DNA from: Pseudomonas sp. MWU13-2105 | GTDB lineage: Bacteria > Pseudomonadota > Gammaproteobacteria > Pseudomonadales > Pseudomonadaceae | Direction of reading: 5' to 3' | DNA length: 64,000 bases | NCBI RefSeq assembly: GCF_023242315.1 | Contig: NZ_JALLIY010000021.1 | Span: forward strand, 62,001 to 126,000 | Shown: piece after piece, positions 26,325 to 35,259 of the stretch | Layout: each line of letters starts with the position of its first letter | How positions within the stretch are numbered: position 1 is the first letter of the stretch | The notes under the pieces: model-generated | Told to the model about the DNA's origin: nothing | Databases searched by the model: none | The model's input: the letters and a program-made list of their open reading frames with translations, nothing else | Made by a program: the position numbers and the translations under genes

Positions 26325-27308
26325 TTATTTAACCAGGCGCTTTTCCTTGGACGGCCGGTAGCCGAAATACGCGCTGTAGCATTTGCTGAAATGGCTCGGT
26401 GAAACAAAACCACAGGCCACCAGCACATCGACCTGGGACAGCTCGGTGTGCTGCAACAATCGCCGCGCCTCGGTGATACGCAGTTCCAGGTAATAGCGCT
26501 GCGGCGTGGTGCCCAATTGCTCCTTGAACAAACGTTCGAGCTGGCGACGGGAACGGCCGGCGTAGGCCGCCAGTTGCTCCAGCTCAAGCGGTTCTTCGAG
26601 GTTGGCATCCATCAGCTTGAGCACCTCCCGTAGCGGCGCGCTCACACAGACGTTTTCCGCCGGTTTTATGCGCCGATAGCGAGACTCCTCGAACGCCAGG
26701 ATGTCCTCGATGCCCTCGACCAGGGCTTTATCGTGCAAGCCCTTGATCCAGTCCAACGCCATATGGAAGGCCCCCGAGGGACTGGACGCAGTGAGCCGGT
26801 CCCGATCAATGACATAGGCTTCACTGGTGACCTGCGTCGCCTTGGCGATTTCCGCCAGTGCCGGCCGATGTTCGGGGTGGATCGCACAACGATAGCCGTC
26901 CAGCAAGCCCGCGCTGCCCAGGAACCAGGCGCCATTCCACAACCCGGCCAGGCTGACGCCCTGCTCCGACGCCGCCCTCAGCAGGCTGTTGAGGGCATCA
27001 TCGGCCTGCAGTTCTGTCCGGTAGCCGCCGCAAATGACCAGCAGATCCAGGTTCTGAATGGCCGCGGTGTCGATACGGGCATCGGGTCGAATGACCAGGC
27101 CCAGGTCGCTGATGACCTCCCCGTCATGCAGGCCGAAGGTTCGCGAAGAGAACAACCCGGGGCGCAGCAGATTCGCGGTGACAATCGTATCCAGCGCCTG
27201 GGTGAACGCCGGCAGGGAGAAATGCTCGAGCAACAAAAAGCCGGTCCGGGCCATTTGCACGGACTGACCTGGGTTTTCATTCAGATAGCGGAGATTTTTC
27301 CCCTTCAT
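26325..27308 (-). CDS. GlxA-family regulator (DJ-1/PfpI domain plus AraC HTH)
   Basis: About 327 residues. The N-terminal half is a DJ-1/PfpI-like sensor domain that has lost the nucleophile: the elbow reads LAGLWNGAWFLGSAGLL, with Asn where catalytic members have Cys. The C-terminal half carries two AraC helix-turn-helix motifs, including QLAAYAGRSRRQLERLF and VACGFVSPSHFSKCY. Relatives in Pseudomonas respond to quaternary amines or amino acids (ArgR, CdhR, GbdR). The ATG at 27308 is chosen because a G-rich ribosome-binding site precedes it; a GTG at 27350 is possible. The nearest candidate target is the LysE gene in the same direction. Confidence 0.82.
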   Translation of the reverse strand: MKGKNLRYLNENPGQSVQMARTGFLLLEHFSLPAFTQALDTIVTANLLRPGLFSSRTFGLHDGEVISDLGLVIRPDARIDTAAIQNLDLLVICGGYRTELQADDALNSLLRAASEQGVSLAGLWNGAWFLGSAGLLDGYRCAIHPEHRPALAEIAKATQVTSEAYVIDRDRLTASSPSGAFHMALDWIKGLHDKALVEGIEDILAFEESRYRRIKPAENVCVSAPLREVLKLMDANLEEPLELEQLAAYAGRSRRQLERLFKEQLGTTPQRYYLELRITEARRLLQHTELSQVDVLVACGFVSPSHFSKCYSAYFGYRPSKEKRLVK

Positions 27309-27558
27309 CCCCCCGCTGAATTGACGTCGCTCGATCAATGTTTGAACCACTCGCTTGTGTTAACCAACCGGTTGTCTGGTGGATTGCCCAGGGTGACACA
27401 CCTGGCCGCTACACGGCGCGGGCATCGCCGGCCTGTTGCTCCAGCGCCATGACAAATTTGCCCAAGTCCACCGATCAATCCAAGTAGTCATTCTCATGCA
27501 TGAAGATGAAAATGTCTTGCGGACGAACCCTGCCCGACGGTCACGACGAGCAAGCGCC

Positions 27559-28179
27559 TCAACGAATCAGCATCGCCGCGGCAGCCGCCACCATGATCAC
27601 CGCCGCGCCGCGGAACAGCCGCTGTTGTGCGCGCAAGCTCGACAGCAGGTGCCGGATGCGCACCGCGCTGACAATGAACAGCGCGCCAACACCAAGCAGC
27701 ACGAGAATGGTCAGTGGCACCAGCATCAACCCCCAAGTCTGCAACGAGACCGTCTCAAGGTTGATCACCAGCGGCAACAACGCCAGATAGAAGGCGATGG
27801 TCTTCGGATTGCCCAGGGTAATGGTCAGGCCGGATATCGCCGCCGACAGCAGCTCCTTCTTCTGCACTGGCTTGCCGACTTCGATAGCCTGATGGTTGGC
27901 GAACCAGAACTGCCAGGCCAGGTAGCACAGGTAGAGCGCCGCCGCCCAGCGCACCAGTTGGAACAAGGCATTGAAGTGCTCGGCGATCATCGCCAGGCCA
28001 AAGACGGCAAATGACAGATAGGTCAGATCGCCGAGGATCAACCCAAACAGCAGGCAAACCCCCGACAACGCGCCACCACTGACACTGCGCGCCACCAGCG
28101 CCGCCATGCCGGGGCCGGGAATGGCCGCCGCGATACCCAGCGCCGCCGAGTAGGTCAGTACTTGTGTCAAATCGAGCAT
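27559..28179 (-). CDS. LysE/RhtB-family amino acid exporter
   Basis: A 206-residue membrane protein of the LysE translocator family with about five to six helices. The N-terminal motif GIAAAIPGPGMAALVARSVS and the later GLTITLGNPKTIAFYLA are family hallmarks. It exports an amino acid or related compound. GAGGAA lies just before the start. A divergent Lrp/AsnC regulator begins at 28676, about 500 bases away, which is the common arrangement for this family. Confidence 0.85.
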   Translation of the reverse strand: MLDLTQVLTYSAALGIAAAIPGPGMAALVARSVSGGALSGVCLLFGLILGDLTYLSFAVFGLAMIAEHFNALFQLVRWAAALYLCYLAWQFWFANHQAIEVGKPVQKKELLSAAISGLTITLGNPKTIAFYLALLPLVINLETVSLQTWGLMLVPLTILVLLGVGALFIVSAVRIRHLLSSLRAQQRLFRGAAVIMVAAAAAMLIR

Positions 28180-28675
28180 GTCATATTCCTCAGGTGATTT
28201 ATTATTGTCTTGCTCGACGCTTCACGCTTGCGACAAGCAAGGTTATCAATGCGTTCAACGGAAGCCGGCCACCCACTGCCTGACAACTTCCCGGGAGAAG
28301 ACCAGATCAACAACTTGCCTACTGGCCACTTTTTGCCACTTCATTCCAGCCGACAGCGGATTGGAACGAATCAGAAACGCAGAGCGCGTCTCTTGAGGTT
28401 CAAATAACTCCATCACGACAAAGTCGACAGCCTGTTTCCGCGGACTTACATACTTGGCGCCAGTCCGGCTCAATAGTTAGTTAATATGAATCGGTTTTAC
28501 TCACTCAACGACACCTGTGCTTTCGAGATCTGCGTAGCCACTAAACCCTGGCAATTTCAAGATCAGAAGCTGGAGAAATATTATCCCGTTCAGCCAGGGA
28601 AAAATTTTCTATTTAAATTGCCGCGGTACTGAGTTCTGGTAGGATTTACCTCTTTAGCACAAGGAAGCGAAATTT
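28180..28675. other. Divergent intergenic region between lysE-type and lrp-type genes
   Basis: The 496 bases hold no gene I can support. A 72-codon minus-strand frame at 28255-28473 starts with TTG, has no ribosome-binding site and no recognisable domain, so it is not called. The region is AT-richer than its flanks toward the right and should contain the Lrp-type binding sites. Confidence 0.45.
28618..28645 (+). promoter_or_regulatory. Sigma70-type promoter for the Lrp/AsnC gene
   Basis: TTGCCG at 28618-28623 and TAGGAT at 28640-28645 are 16 bases apart, and TGG precedes the -10 as an extended element. The gene begins 31 bases further on. Confidence 0.5.
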
Positions 28676-29161
28676 ATGACCTATCAGGCGCTAAATCTGA
28701 CAGACGTCAAAATCCTTACCGCCTTGCAACAGGACGGCAGGATCACCAACCAGACCTTGGCCGAGCAGATCGGCATGTCGGCCTCCCCCTGTTGGCGCAG
28801 GGTCCGGCAGTTGGAAGAACATCGCTATATCCAAGGTTACAGGGCGGTCCTGGACCGACGCCGGATCGGCTTGGGGGTCATGGTGTTCATACGGGTGAGC
28901 ATCGACCATCACAGCGAAGCCGAGGCCCGGAAGTTCGAACAGGAAGTAATGCAGCTGGAGGATGTGGTGGCGTGCTACAGCATCGGTGGCGACGCCGACT
29001 TCCTGTTGCAGGTGGTGGCGCGCGATCTCGACTCGTTTGCCGACTTCGCGATGTCGGTGGTCCGGCAGTTGCCCGGTATCAAGGAGATGCAGAGCATGTT
29101 CGTGCTCAAGGAGATCAAGCCTTTTGTGTCGTTCCCGGTCAAGCGCTCTCAAGAAGCCTGA
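28676..29161 (+). CDS. Lrp/AsnC-family transcriptional regulator
   Basis: A 161-residue regulator. The helix-turn-helix TNQTLAEQIGMSASPCWRRV lies near residues 23-42, and the RAM effector domain follows from about residue 70, with YSIGGDADFLLQVVARDLD. AAGGAA lies upstream of the start. The divergent LysE-family exporter is its probable target: Lrp members of this type sense an amino acid and induce its export. Confidence 0.87.
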   Translation: MTYQALNLTDVKILTALQQDGRITNQTLAEQIGMSASPCWRRVRQLEEHRYIQGYRAVLDRRRIGLGVMVFIRVSIDHHSEAEARKFEQEVMQLEDVVACYSIGGDADFLLQVVARDLDSFADFAMSVVRQLPGIKEMQSMFVLKEIKPFVSFPVKRSQEA

Positions 29162-29297
29162 ATGCGCGGGGCCGGAGCACCAGGGGTCTGTAATTCGTTA
29201 GTCAGACTCAGTGGCCGCACGGATAGCGCCATGATTTTGTCATGCATTTGGACGACCATCGGTTAATAGCCGTTCCTACCGTCTTGAAGGACTACAC

Positions 29298-30704
29298 ATG
29301 CACACTCGCCCTGGTCTGCACCCGGCCACAAAATGCCTTGTCCGCTTTATCGTGCTCGGATGCAGCCTGCTAGTGAGCGCTTGTGACAGTGCGAACAAGA
29401 GTTCACCCGGCGCCAGATCAACCGCATCGGTTTCCTTCAACACCCTTGACGGTGCAGCACCCTTGATTATCGGCCATCGTGGTCTGCCGGGATTGTATCC
29501 AGAAGAAACCCGGGCCTCCTACGAGCATGCAGCCGATGCTGGCGCGGATTCGCTCGAACTGGATCTGCACATGAGCAAAGACTGCGTATTGGTGGCTCGA
29601 CACAATCCCTGGTTGAGCGACAACACCAATATCAGCGAAGTTGCCAAAACCAACGCCGAAGTTGCCCGCCGTAAGCGCACCGTTCCCGGCGTATTGGTCA
29701 ACGTCAAATATCCCGCCACAACAGAAAATGGTCCAACACAGTACCTGAGCGACCTGACCGATCCCAACGATCCAAAATCAGTATTGAAATCATTGGTGGT
29801 GGATGGCGAAGACCATACCAACGACTGGTCAATCAGCGATTTCACAATGGCCGAACTCAGGCAATGGATAGGCGGCACCACTTACGATGCCCGCGACCAG
29901 CGCCCGACCGAACTCAACGGCAAGTTGCCGATTCTGAGTTTTCAGGACGTGATCGACATTGCAAAAGCCAAAAGCGCCGCCACAGGACGCATCATTACAG
30001 TCTATCCGGAAAGCAAGAATCCGATCTGGAACAATGCCCAGGCCATTGCCAATGGCTGCGGCGCGCCGGGCAGCCATCCGTTTGAGACGACGTTCCTCAA
30101 AGTGCTCAACGACAACGATCTCAACCGCAAGGAAGCCCCGGTCTTCGTGCAAAGCTTCGACCCCGCCAGCTTGAAATACCTGCGCTCTATCGGCCTGAAA
30201 TCCAAAGCGGTTCAGTTAGTCGATGGAAACGGCGTGAACTTCAAGACCGGCGAAACCATTTTCATCACCGACAAAGCCAACACTTTTGTCAGCGGCCGCC
30301 CTTATAGCTGGACCGTAGCGGGCGACCCACGCGCCTTCGGCGCGATGCTGACGCCGGCAGGATTGGCCGAGGTCAAAACCTACGCCGACGGCATCGGTCC
30401 GTGGAAGCCGCAGGCAATGTCGCTCACCATCTCTGCCGCGCGGAACGCTTCGTCCAACGCCAGCTTGGATGCGGTCGACACCCTCAAGCCAACCAACCTG
30501 ATCAGCGACGCTCACAAGGCCCATTTGTTCGTTCATATATTCACCTTCCGCAATGAAGCGAAATACCTGGCAGGTGCCTATAAGGGGGATCCAACGGCAG
30601 AATACCTGGCCTTTTACCGAGCCGGTGTCGACGGTGTGTTTACAGACTTCACGCCTGACGCATTGGCTGCCCGCAATCTCTATCTGAAAGAAGTCGCGCG
30701 CTGA
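29298..30704 (+). CDS. Lipoprotein glycerophosphodiester phosphodiesterase-like protein
   Basis: A 468-residue lipoprotein with a long signal sequence ending in LLVSAC (Cys29). The TIM-barrel GDPD motif is visible as HRGLPGLYPEETRASY: His60 and Arg61, then Glu87 and Asp89 in LELDLHM and a third His at about 102 in RHNPW. These match the catalytic acids and histidines of GDPDs. The family releases glycerol-3-phosphate from phospholipid head groups; this form would act in the periplasm or at the outer membrane. GAAGGA precedes the start. Phosphate-regulated promoters are common for such genes, but no Pho box is evident. Confidence 0.8.
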   Translation: MHTRPGLHPATKCLVRFIVLGCSLLVSACDSANKSSPGARSTASVSFNTLDGAAPLIIGHRGLPGLYPEETRASYEHAADAGADSLELDLHMSKDCVLVARHNPWLSDNTNISEVAKTNAEVARRKRTVPGVLVNVKYPATTENGPTQYLSDLTDPNDPKSVLKSLVVDGEDHTNDWSISDFTMAELRQWIGGTTYDARDQRPTELNGKLPILSFQDVIDIAKAKSAATGRIITVYPESKNPIWNNAQAIANGCGAPGSHPFETTFLKVLNDNDLNRKEAPVFVQSFDPASLKYLRSIGLKSKAVQLVDGNGVNFKTGETIFITDKANTFVSGRPYSWTVAGDPRAFGAMLTPAGLAEVKTYADGIGPWKPQAMSLTISAARNASSNASLDAVDTLKPTNLISDAHKAHLFVHIFTFRNEAKYLAGAYKGDPTAEYLAFYRAGVDGVFTDFTPDALAARNLYLKEVAR

Positions 30705-30715
30705 ACGACGGCATC

Positions 30716-30743
30716 AGGGGGCCACAAAGCCCCCTATCTTTTT
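30716..30743 (+). terminator. Intrinsic terminator after the phosphodiesterase gene
   Basis: AGGGGGC and GCCCCCT flank a six-base loop, followed by ATCTTTTTA. The structure overlaps the last codons of the convergent cytochrome gene. Confidence 0.75.
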
Positions 30744-31378
30744 ACCCCGAGTGTCGCAATGTAATGCGCAACCGATTCGGCATCGGCATCAGACAGTGAA
30801 TGAGTGACCTGCTTCATCATGGCCCCGCGGGGACGCTGGTCCGTCTGTTGAAAAATCTTGATCTGGCGGACCAGATAGTAGGCATGTTGACCCGCCAGAC
30901 GCGGAAATGGGCCATTGCCCTGACCGTCAGCACCATGACAGGAATTACACTGGACGACGCCCGCCCCTGGCAGCCCCTGGCGAAAGATTAATTCGCCGCG
31001 TGCATCAGCCGTATCAGCGTCAGCCTTCATGGGGGCCTGACTTGAAAAATAGTCTGCCAGTTCGCTGATCTGGGTCTCTGTCAAATGGGTAAATCCCCAC
31101 ATGTACTGAGTCCCGGTTTCATCGCTGCGGGCATGCCCCTTGAAGTCAGTCAGTTGCAACTTCAAATACTCTTTTTGCTGGCCGGCCAACTTTGGGAACA
31201 TCGGCGAGATGGACTCCCCGGTCAGGCCATGACACATGGAGCAGACCTTTTCCGCCATGGCGGTACCGGACAGGGATGAGGTTTCTTTCGACATCTCCCC
31301 GTTCGTACCTGTACAGCCCGTGAGCGCGGCCACGCAAAGGGCAAGAAAAAAAGGTGAACGCTTGAAAGTACCCTTCAT
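30734..31378 (-). CDS. Dihaem cytochrome c lipoprotein (cytochrome c4-like)
   Basis: A 214-residue protein with two haem-binding sites, CSMCH (Cys46, Cys49, His50) and CNSCH (Cys144, Cys147, His148), each in a roughly 90-residue class I cytochrome domain as in cytochrome c4. The signal sequence ends in LTGC (Cys22), so it should be a lipid-anchored periplasmic electron carrier. The ATG at 31378 was preferred because GGAGG lies eight bases upstream; an ATG six bases earlier is too close. It lies 40 bases after the porin-cytochrome gene in the same direction, so the two are probably one operon. It is the natural electron acceptor for the fused porin-cytochrome. Confidence 0.88.
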   Translation of the reverse strand: MKGTFKRSPFFLALCVAALTGCTGTNGEMSKETSSLSGTAMAEKVCSMCHGLTGESISPMFPKLAGQQKEYLKLQLTDFKGHARSDETGTQYMWGFTHLTETQISELADYFSSQAPMKADADTADARGELIFRQGLPGAGVVQCNSCHGADGQGNGPFPRLAGQHAYYLVRQIKIFQQTDQRPRGAMMKQVTHSLSDADAESVAHYIATLGVKR

Positions 31379-31418
31379 GCCCATCGCCTCCAGGGTTTAC
31401 ACCCCTGTGTTCAACAGT

Positions 31419-32819
31419 TCAAAGCGCGTACCACATATAGAAATACGTGGTGTCATTGTCATGGGCATCACGGCCGTTACCGTCATAGTTGCTCGATGCG
31501 CCCAAATAGCGGGTGAAATAGTTATATTGAAGTCCGATCCTCAGGTTTTGCATCGGCAACCAAAAAACCTCTGGCGTCCACATCTGTGTATTGGGAGAGA
31601 GATTGGCACTGTCCGGGTACGCCGTGGCATCCGAACTGCCATTGACATTGGTATAGGCCAGGCTCGCACCATATTTGGCACGGTACACATAACTGCCCTT
31701 CAATTTGAATGATCGGAGGGACGCCGGGCCGTCAAAGAGCGTATGGGTGTCATCTCTGATTTCTTCCTTGACATACCGTATCTGCGCAGTAAAAGCATGG
31801 GGCTCAAGGAGGTACTGATACTGCCCATCGAAGCCCAGGTCTCGATACTCGGTGCTGCCCTGGCCGTAGATCGGATTGTTGGAGTCATCCATGGGAAGAA
31901 TTTTGGCCTTCATCGCAAAGGCGCCCAGCATGACGTTTTGGGCCCCCCACTCATAGGTATACGCCAGCCTCGCATAGGGACTTGAGCCATCCATGTACGT
32001 CAACGGATGGTAGGTATCGCCCTTCTTGTTACCCAGACTGAGAAAGCCCCAGGTATCCTTGGCCGTCTGGTAGGAAGTCAGTTCCAGATACAACGATTTG
32101 TTCAAATAAACATAGGCCCCGATACCCGCCACCTGTTGCGCCAATCCCCCTTCAATCAGCGTCGAGGCCGGGACCCCGCCAAAGGCCCCCAGTGTGGAAC
32201 TGACATACGGATAGCCCCAGGCGGGGGTGCTGTTCCAGACATCCTGCACCGTTGGGTTATTGTTCAATGTAACCCCCCAGATGACATCCCGCGAGACATC
32301 CGCCCAGCGATCCGCATAGCGAAGATCAAAATTGTCCGAGCCCAGGTGACTGACCCAATTACCCGAGCCATCCTGGTGGTCATACGAGCTGTAGGTAAAT
32401 TGGGCAAAACCGCCGATGACATCAGTGATTTTTCCGCCGAGGAACACGCTGGCGTAATCAGCGATGAATTGCTTGTCCTTCGGTGAAATCGAGCCGCCCG
32501 CACCATCGCTGTTGTTACGTGTCGAGGTGAAGTCACCGACGATCATCGCCGCCAGTGGATTGGTTTGTGTGCCGTTGGTATAGCCTGTCAGCTTGAACAG
32601 ACGCCCATAGGGGGTTAGCTCAGGAAATTGCCCACCGGCATGGCAGGCGACGCAGCTTTGCCCTGTCTGGCGTGCAAAGGAAGGCAGGGCCTGGGCGGCT
32701 TGACAGAACAGAAGGAACATCAGCCCCCCCAGCAGACTTCCCGGCCGCCCGAGCAACCTGAAAAAAAACGACCACGTCACCGCTTTCTTTCCGCCTGCAT
32801 CACCATCCTTCAGATACAT
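31419..32819 (-). CDS. Monohaem cytochrome fused to an outer-membrane barrel (Cyc2-like)
   Basis: About 466 residues. A long signal peptide ends near AAQA, and the mature protein begins with FARQTGQSCVACHAGG, giving one haem site at Cys56-Cys59-His60. The rest, about 400 residues, is rich in alternating aromatic and polar beta-strands with short turns and ends in an aromatic strand, as expected for an outer-membrane barrel. A haem domain preceding a barrel with an RQTGxxCxxCH motif is the layout of Cyc2, the iron-oxidising porin-cytochrome. The start at 32819 has AGAGG eight bases upstream; an ATG at 32855 has poor spacing. Substrate is unknown: iron, humics or another extracellular donor or acceptor are all possible. 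Confidence 0.8.
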   Translation of the reverse strand: MYLKDGDAGGKKAVTWSFFFRLLGRPGSLLGGLMFLLFCQAAQALPSFARQTGQSCVACHAGGQFPELTPYGRLFKLTGYTNGTQTNPLAAMIVGDFTSTRNNSDGAGGSISPKDKQFIADYASVFLGGKITDVIGGFAQFTYSSYDHQDGSGNWVSHLGSDNFDLRYADRWADVSRDVIWGVTLNNNPTVQDVWNSTPAWGYPYVSSTLGAFGGVPASTLIEGGLAQQVAGIGAYVYLNKSLYLELTSYQTAKDTWGFLSLGNKKGDTYHPLTYMDGSSPYARLAYTYEWGAQNVMLGAFAMKAKILPMDDSNNPIYGQGSTEYRDLGFDGQYQYLLEPHAFTAQIRYVKEEIRDDTHTLFDGPASLRSFKLKGSYVYRAKYGASLAYTNVNGSSDATAYPDSANLSPNTQMWTPEVFWLPMQNLRIGLQYNYFTRYLGASSNYDGNGRDAHDNDTTYFYMWYAL

Positions 32820-33710
32820 TTCAATGCCCTCTGGAAAGAGGCTGTCAAGTGACATAACCTTTGGTGGAGCCTAGCTAGGCGCGGACCATTTACAAGTTAT
32901 GCCAGGCATTGTGTCGTTTAAAATCTCCAAGCCCGCCCCGGGAATGCCATTACATACTCGTCCTGGGTACCTACCTTGAGCGAGGACCGCTACCTGATAT
33001 GAGCTCAGCCGCCTATGACGGCAGTCGGCGTCACTTGGCCGTATGGTTTCGATGTCGAGATCAAGGTCGTTGCCAAACTTCCTGAAGGTCCTGGTGCGGT
33101 AAGTTGGCCTGTCGGGTTATGGATAGATGACAGGCCCGGCTTTGTCGCACGCTGAACCCTGAGCATGGTGCCTCACGCGACAAGCCGGTGGCTGGCCGGG
33201 TCGAGCGTGGTCAGAGCAAGCAGCTGGCGGCCTGTCCGAGCTGATTGTCCTGCGTTCCAGAGATGAGGTGCAGTGGAATGTGCTGTTGAGCATCGCTGGC
33301 CGGGATTTCGAAACTACACGCTATTTGGAGGCGTATCTCATTCAGTCCGGTCGACTCTTCTTCTTTTGCCTTGGCCATTCTCGCGTGGTTCGCTGCGATT
33401 TCATTGAGAGTTGACACGGTACATCTCCCGGTGACTGACCAAGCGTATCGCTGGAGTCCTGAAGCGTTGATTGGATGGCTGCCGCGTCAGAATTACGTCG
33501 TTCTGCGGCGGCTACGACCGGCCTGTGCAAACTGCAAGCCAGACAGGCTCGTGTATTCCACGCCACGTTTTTATAGGCGACGAATGGCGTCACCGGGCGC
33601 CCCATGAGCTGCGTAACGTGCCGGCGTCACACCCTTCCCATGAGCCAGGACATCAATAAGGCATCGGCTGACCGGCATAATGCGATTTCAATCATCCAAG
33701 GAGCCGGGCC
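32820..33710. other. Gene-poor, probably decayed region
   Basis: The 891 bases carry no confident gene. Short frames occur on both strands, among them a 46-codon plus frame at 33015-33155 with protein-like composition and no upstream partner. Base composition is more mixed than around it. The promoter of the porin-cytochrome operon should lie at its left edge. The pattern fits remnants of one or more lost genes, but no parent gene is recognisable. Confidence 0.4.
33211..33417 (-). CDS. Possible small hypothetical protein or gene remnant
   Basis: A 68-codon frame that starts with GTG and has GGGAG eight bases upstream. The N-terminal part MSTLNEIAANHARMAKAKEE is hydrophilic and looks coding; the C-terminal part does not. 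No domain is recognised. A plus-strand frame of similar quality overlaps it, so it may equally be a remnant. Kept at low confidence because of the ribosome-binding site. Confidence 0.25.
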   Translation of the reverse strand: MSTLNEIAANHARMAKAKEEESTGLNEIRLQIACSFEIPASDAQQHIPLHLISGTQDNQLGQAASCLL

Positions 33711-34169
33711 ATGTTGTTTTCTGCCTATACCGAAGAATCCCTCAGCGGAATCGGTGATGTTGTCCAGGACATCGAGCAAGTAAACAGATACATCGATGGG
33801 TTGCGAAACCGTCTTTCCAGTCTTTTCAAATTCACGGAGAGCCGATTTGGCGTGAGTTTTTCCATTCCTTCGGGGAGCTACTTCCAGATTGAAGGCCACT
33901 TTGGCCTGGTCAGGGCCAACCTGGTCTATGCAAATGAGGGGAACGGGACATTCGGTCGCGTGGTGCTGCGCAAGCACACGCTGGATGAGCAGGGAAAAGA
34001 GGCATGGCCGGAAATCTGGGCGTTCAGGATTCTGAAGGATGGCGATATTTTGATGAGCGATACGGGCCCGGTCCTCTACAACTCATGGAATACGCCAGAC
34101 GAGCACAAGCACGCCGCCACCCAGTCGCTGATTGAATCAATCGTTTTGTCTGCCATGAAGCCGCGGTGA
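33711..34169 (+). CDS. Hypothetical protein of 152 residues
   Basis: A soluble-looking protein with no signal peptide or membrane helix. The N-terminal third is helical (DIEQVNRYIDGLRNRLSSLF) and the centre is beta-rich (FSIPSGSYFQIEGHFGLVRA). AAGGAG lies upstream of the start, so the gene is expressed as drawn. I do not recognise the family. It stands alone between the decayed region and a terminator shared with the tRNA gene, and could be a leftover of an accessory island. Confidence 0.6.
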   Translation: MLFSAYTEESLSGIGDVVQDIEQVNRYIDGLRNRLSSLFKFTESRFGVSFSIPSGSYFQIEGHFGLVRANLVYANEGNGTFGRVVLRKHTLDEQGKEAWPEIWAFRILKDGDILMSDTGPVLYNSWNTPDEHKHAATQSLIESIVLSAMKPR

Positions 34170-34231
34170 ACCGGTAGGTTGCGCAACGCCTGCGGTATCC
34201 GCCGACGCCAAAACCCTTGCGCCAGAAACGA

Positions 34232-34256
34232 CAAAGCCCCGGATTCCGGGGCTTTG
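34232..34256. terminator. Bidirectional terminator
   Basis: The perfect hairpin CAAAGCCCCGGA/TCCGGGGCTTTG lies between the hypothetical gene (plus) and the tRNA-Ser gene (minus) and can serve both. Confidence 0.75.
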
Positions 34257-34269
34257 AGGTATCTCGATA

Positions 34270-34357
34270 TGGCGGAGGCGCAGAGATTCGAACTCTGGGA
34301 CCTGTTACAGTCGGCAGTTTTCAAGACTGCTGCCTTAAACCACTCGGCCACACCTCC
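34270..34357 (-). tRNA. tRNA-Ser (anticodon UGA)
   Basis: 88 bases including an encoded CCA. Reading the minus strand it starts GGAGGTGTGGCCGAGTGG, has an anticodon loop CTTGAAA with UGA, a long variable arm, the T loop GTTCGAATC and ends GCGCCTCCGCCA. The acceptor stem pairs GGAGGTG with CGCCTCC. The long variable arm and anticodon identify serine. Confidence 0.95.
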
Positions 34358-34374
34358 TATGTACTGCGGGCGCC

Positions 34375-34402
34375 ATAATACCGGAATGAAACACACTGTC
34401 AA
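34375..34402 (-). promoter_or_regulatory. Promoter of tRNA-Ser
   Basis: On the minus strand TTGACA (34397-34402) and TATTAT (34375-34380) are 16 bases apart, close to the sigma70 consensus and 17 bases before the tRNA 5' end. Confidence 0.75.
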
Positions 34403-34479
34403 ACTCTCCTGATAGCTTGTTACAGAGCCTCTGGTATGATCTTTGAGACTGAACATTTCAAACCCGAAGGAGTGTCGCC

Positions 34480-35148
34480 ATGCGCGAACAGGATTACGCC
34501 GTTAACAGCGTGCAGGCCGAGCAGCTAGAAGTTAGCCGCGTCCTGCGCAACACCTACAGCCTTCTGGCCCTCACCCTCGCCTTCAGTGGCCTGACGGCCT
34601 ACATTTCCCAACAGATGCACGTCGGCTACCCGAACGTGTTCGTGGTGCTGATCGGCTTCTACGGGCTGTTCTTCCTCACCAACAAACTGCGTGACTCGGC
34701 CTGGGGCCTGGTCTCCACCTTCGCCTTGACCGGTTTCATGGGCTACCTGCTCGGCCCGATCCTCAACCGCTACCTGGGCATGCAGGGCGGCGCGGAAGTG
34801 GTCAGCTCGGCCTTCGCCATGACCGCCCTGGTCTTCGGCGGCCTCTCGGCCTACGTGCTGATCAGCCGCAAGGACATGAGCTTCCTCAGCGGCTTCATCA
34901 CCGTCGGTTTCTTCGTCCTGCTGGGCGCGACCCTGGCCAGCATGTTCTTCCACATCAGTGGCCTGCAGCTGGCGATCAGCGCCGGTTTCGTGCTGTTCTC
35001 CTCGGTCTGCATCCTGTTCCAGACCAGCGCCATCATCCACGGCGGCGAACGCAACTACATCATGGCGACCATCAGCCTGTATGTGTCGATCTACAACCTG
35101 TTTATCAGCCTGTTGCAGATCTTCGGCATCATGGGCCGCGATGATTGA
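34480..35148 (+). CDS. Bax-inhibitor-1 / YccA-family membrane protein
   Basis: A 222-residue polytopic protein with about seven membrane helices and the BI-1 family layout. The C-terminal part NLFISLLQIFGIMGRDD ends in acidic residues typical of YccA. E. coli YccA modulates the FtsH protease; that role is likely but not shown here. AAGGAG precedes the start and a strong terminator follows. Confidence 0.88.
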   Translation: MREQDYAVNSVQAEQLEVSRVLRNTYSLLALTLAFSGLTAYISQQMHVGYPNVFVVLIGFYGLFFLTNKLRDSAWGLVSTFALTGFMGYLLGPILNRYLGMQGGAEVVSSAFAMTALVFGGLSAYVLISRKDMSFLSGFITVGFFVLLGATLASMFFHISGLQLAISAGFVLFSSVCILFQTSAIIHGGERNYIMATISLYVSIYNLFISLLQIFGIMGRDD

Positions 35149-35163
35149 CCGCTCCCGCTAAGT

Positions 35164-35189
35164 AAAAAGCCCGCTTCGGCGGGCTTTTT
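35164..35189 (+). terminator. Intrinsic terminator after BI-1 gene
   Basis: AAAAAGCCCGC-TTCG-GCGGGCTTTTT, a stable tetraloop hairpin with T-tract. Confidence 0.9.
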
Positions 35190-35259
35190 CTTGCCAGCGA
35201 TTTAGCTTCTTGGGGGTTCTGGCTTTATCATGAGCCCAGGTTTGCCGACAGAGTCCCCC

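Larger units (their letters stand above)
34170..34479. other. Intergenic region with terminator, tRNA gene and two promoters
   Basis: These 310 bases hold a bidirectional terminator, the tRNA-Ser gene and its promoter on the minus strand, and the extended -10 promoter TGGTATGAT at 34432-34440 that probably drives the BI-1 gene. Confidence 0.6.

Noticed and set aside
28255..28473. 72-codon minus-strand frame between lysE-type and lrp-type genes
   Set aside because: TTG start, no ribosome-binding site, no domain.
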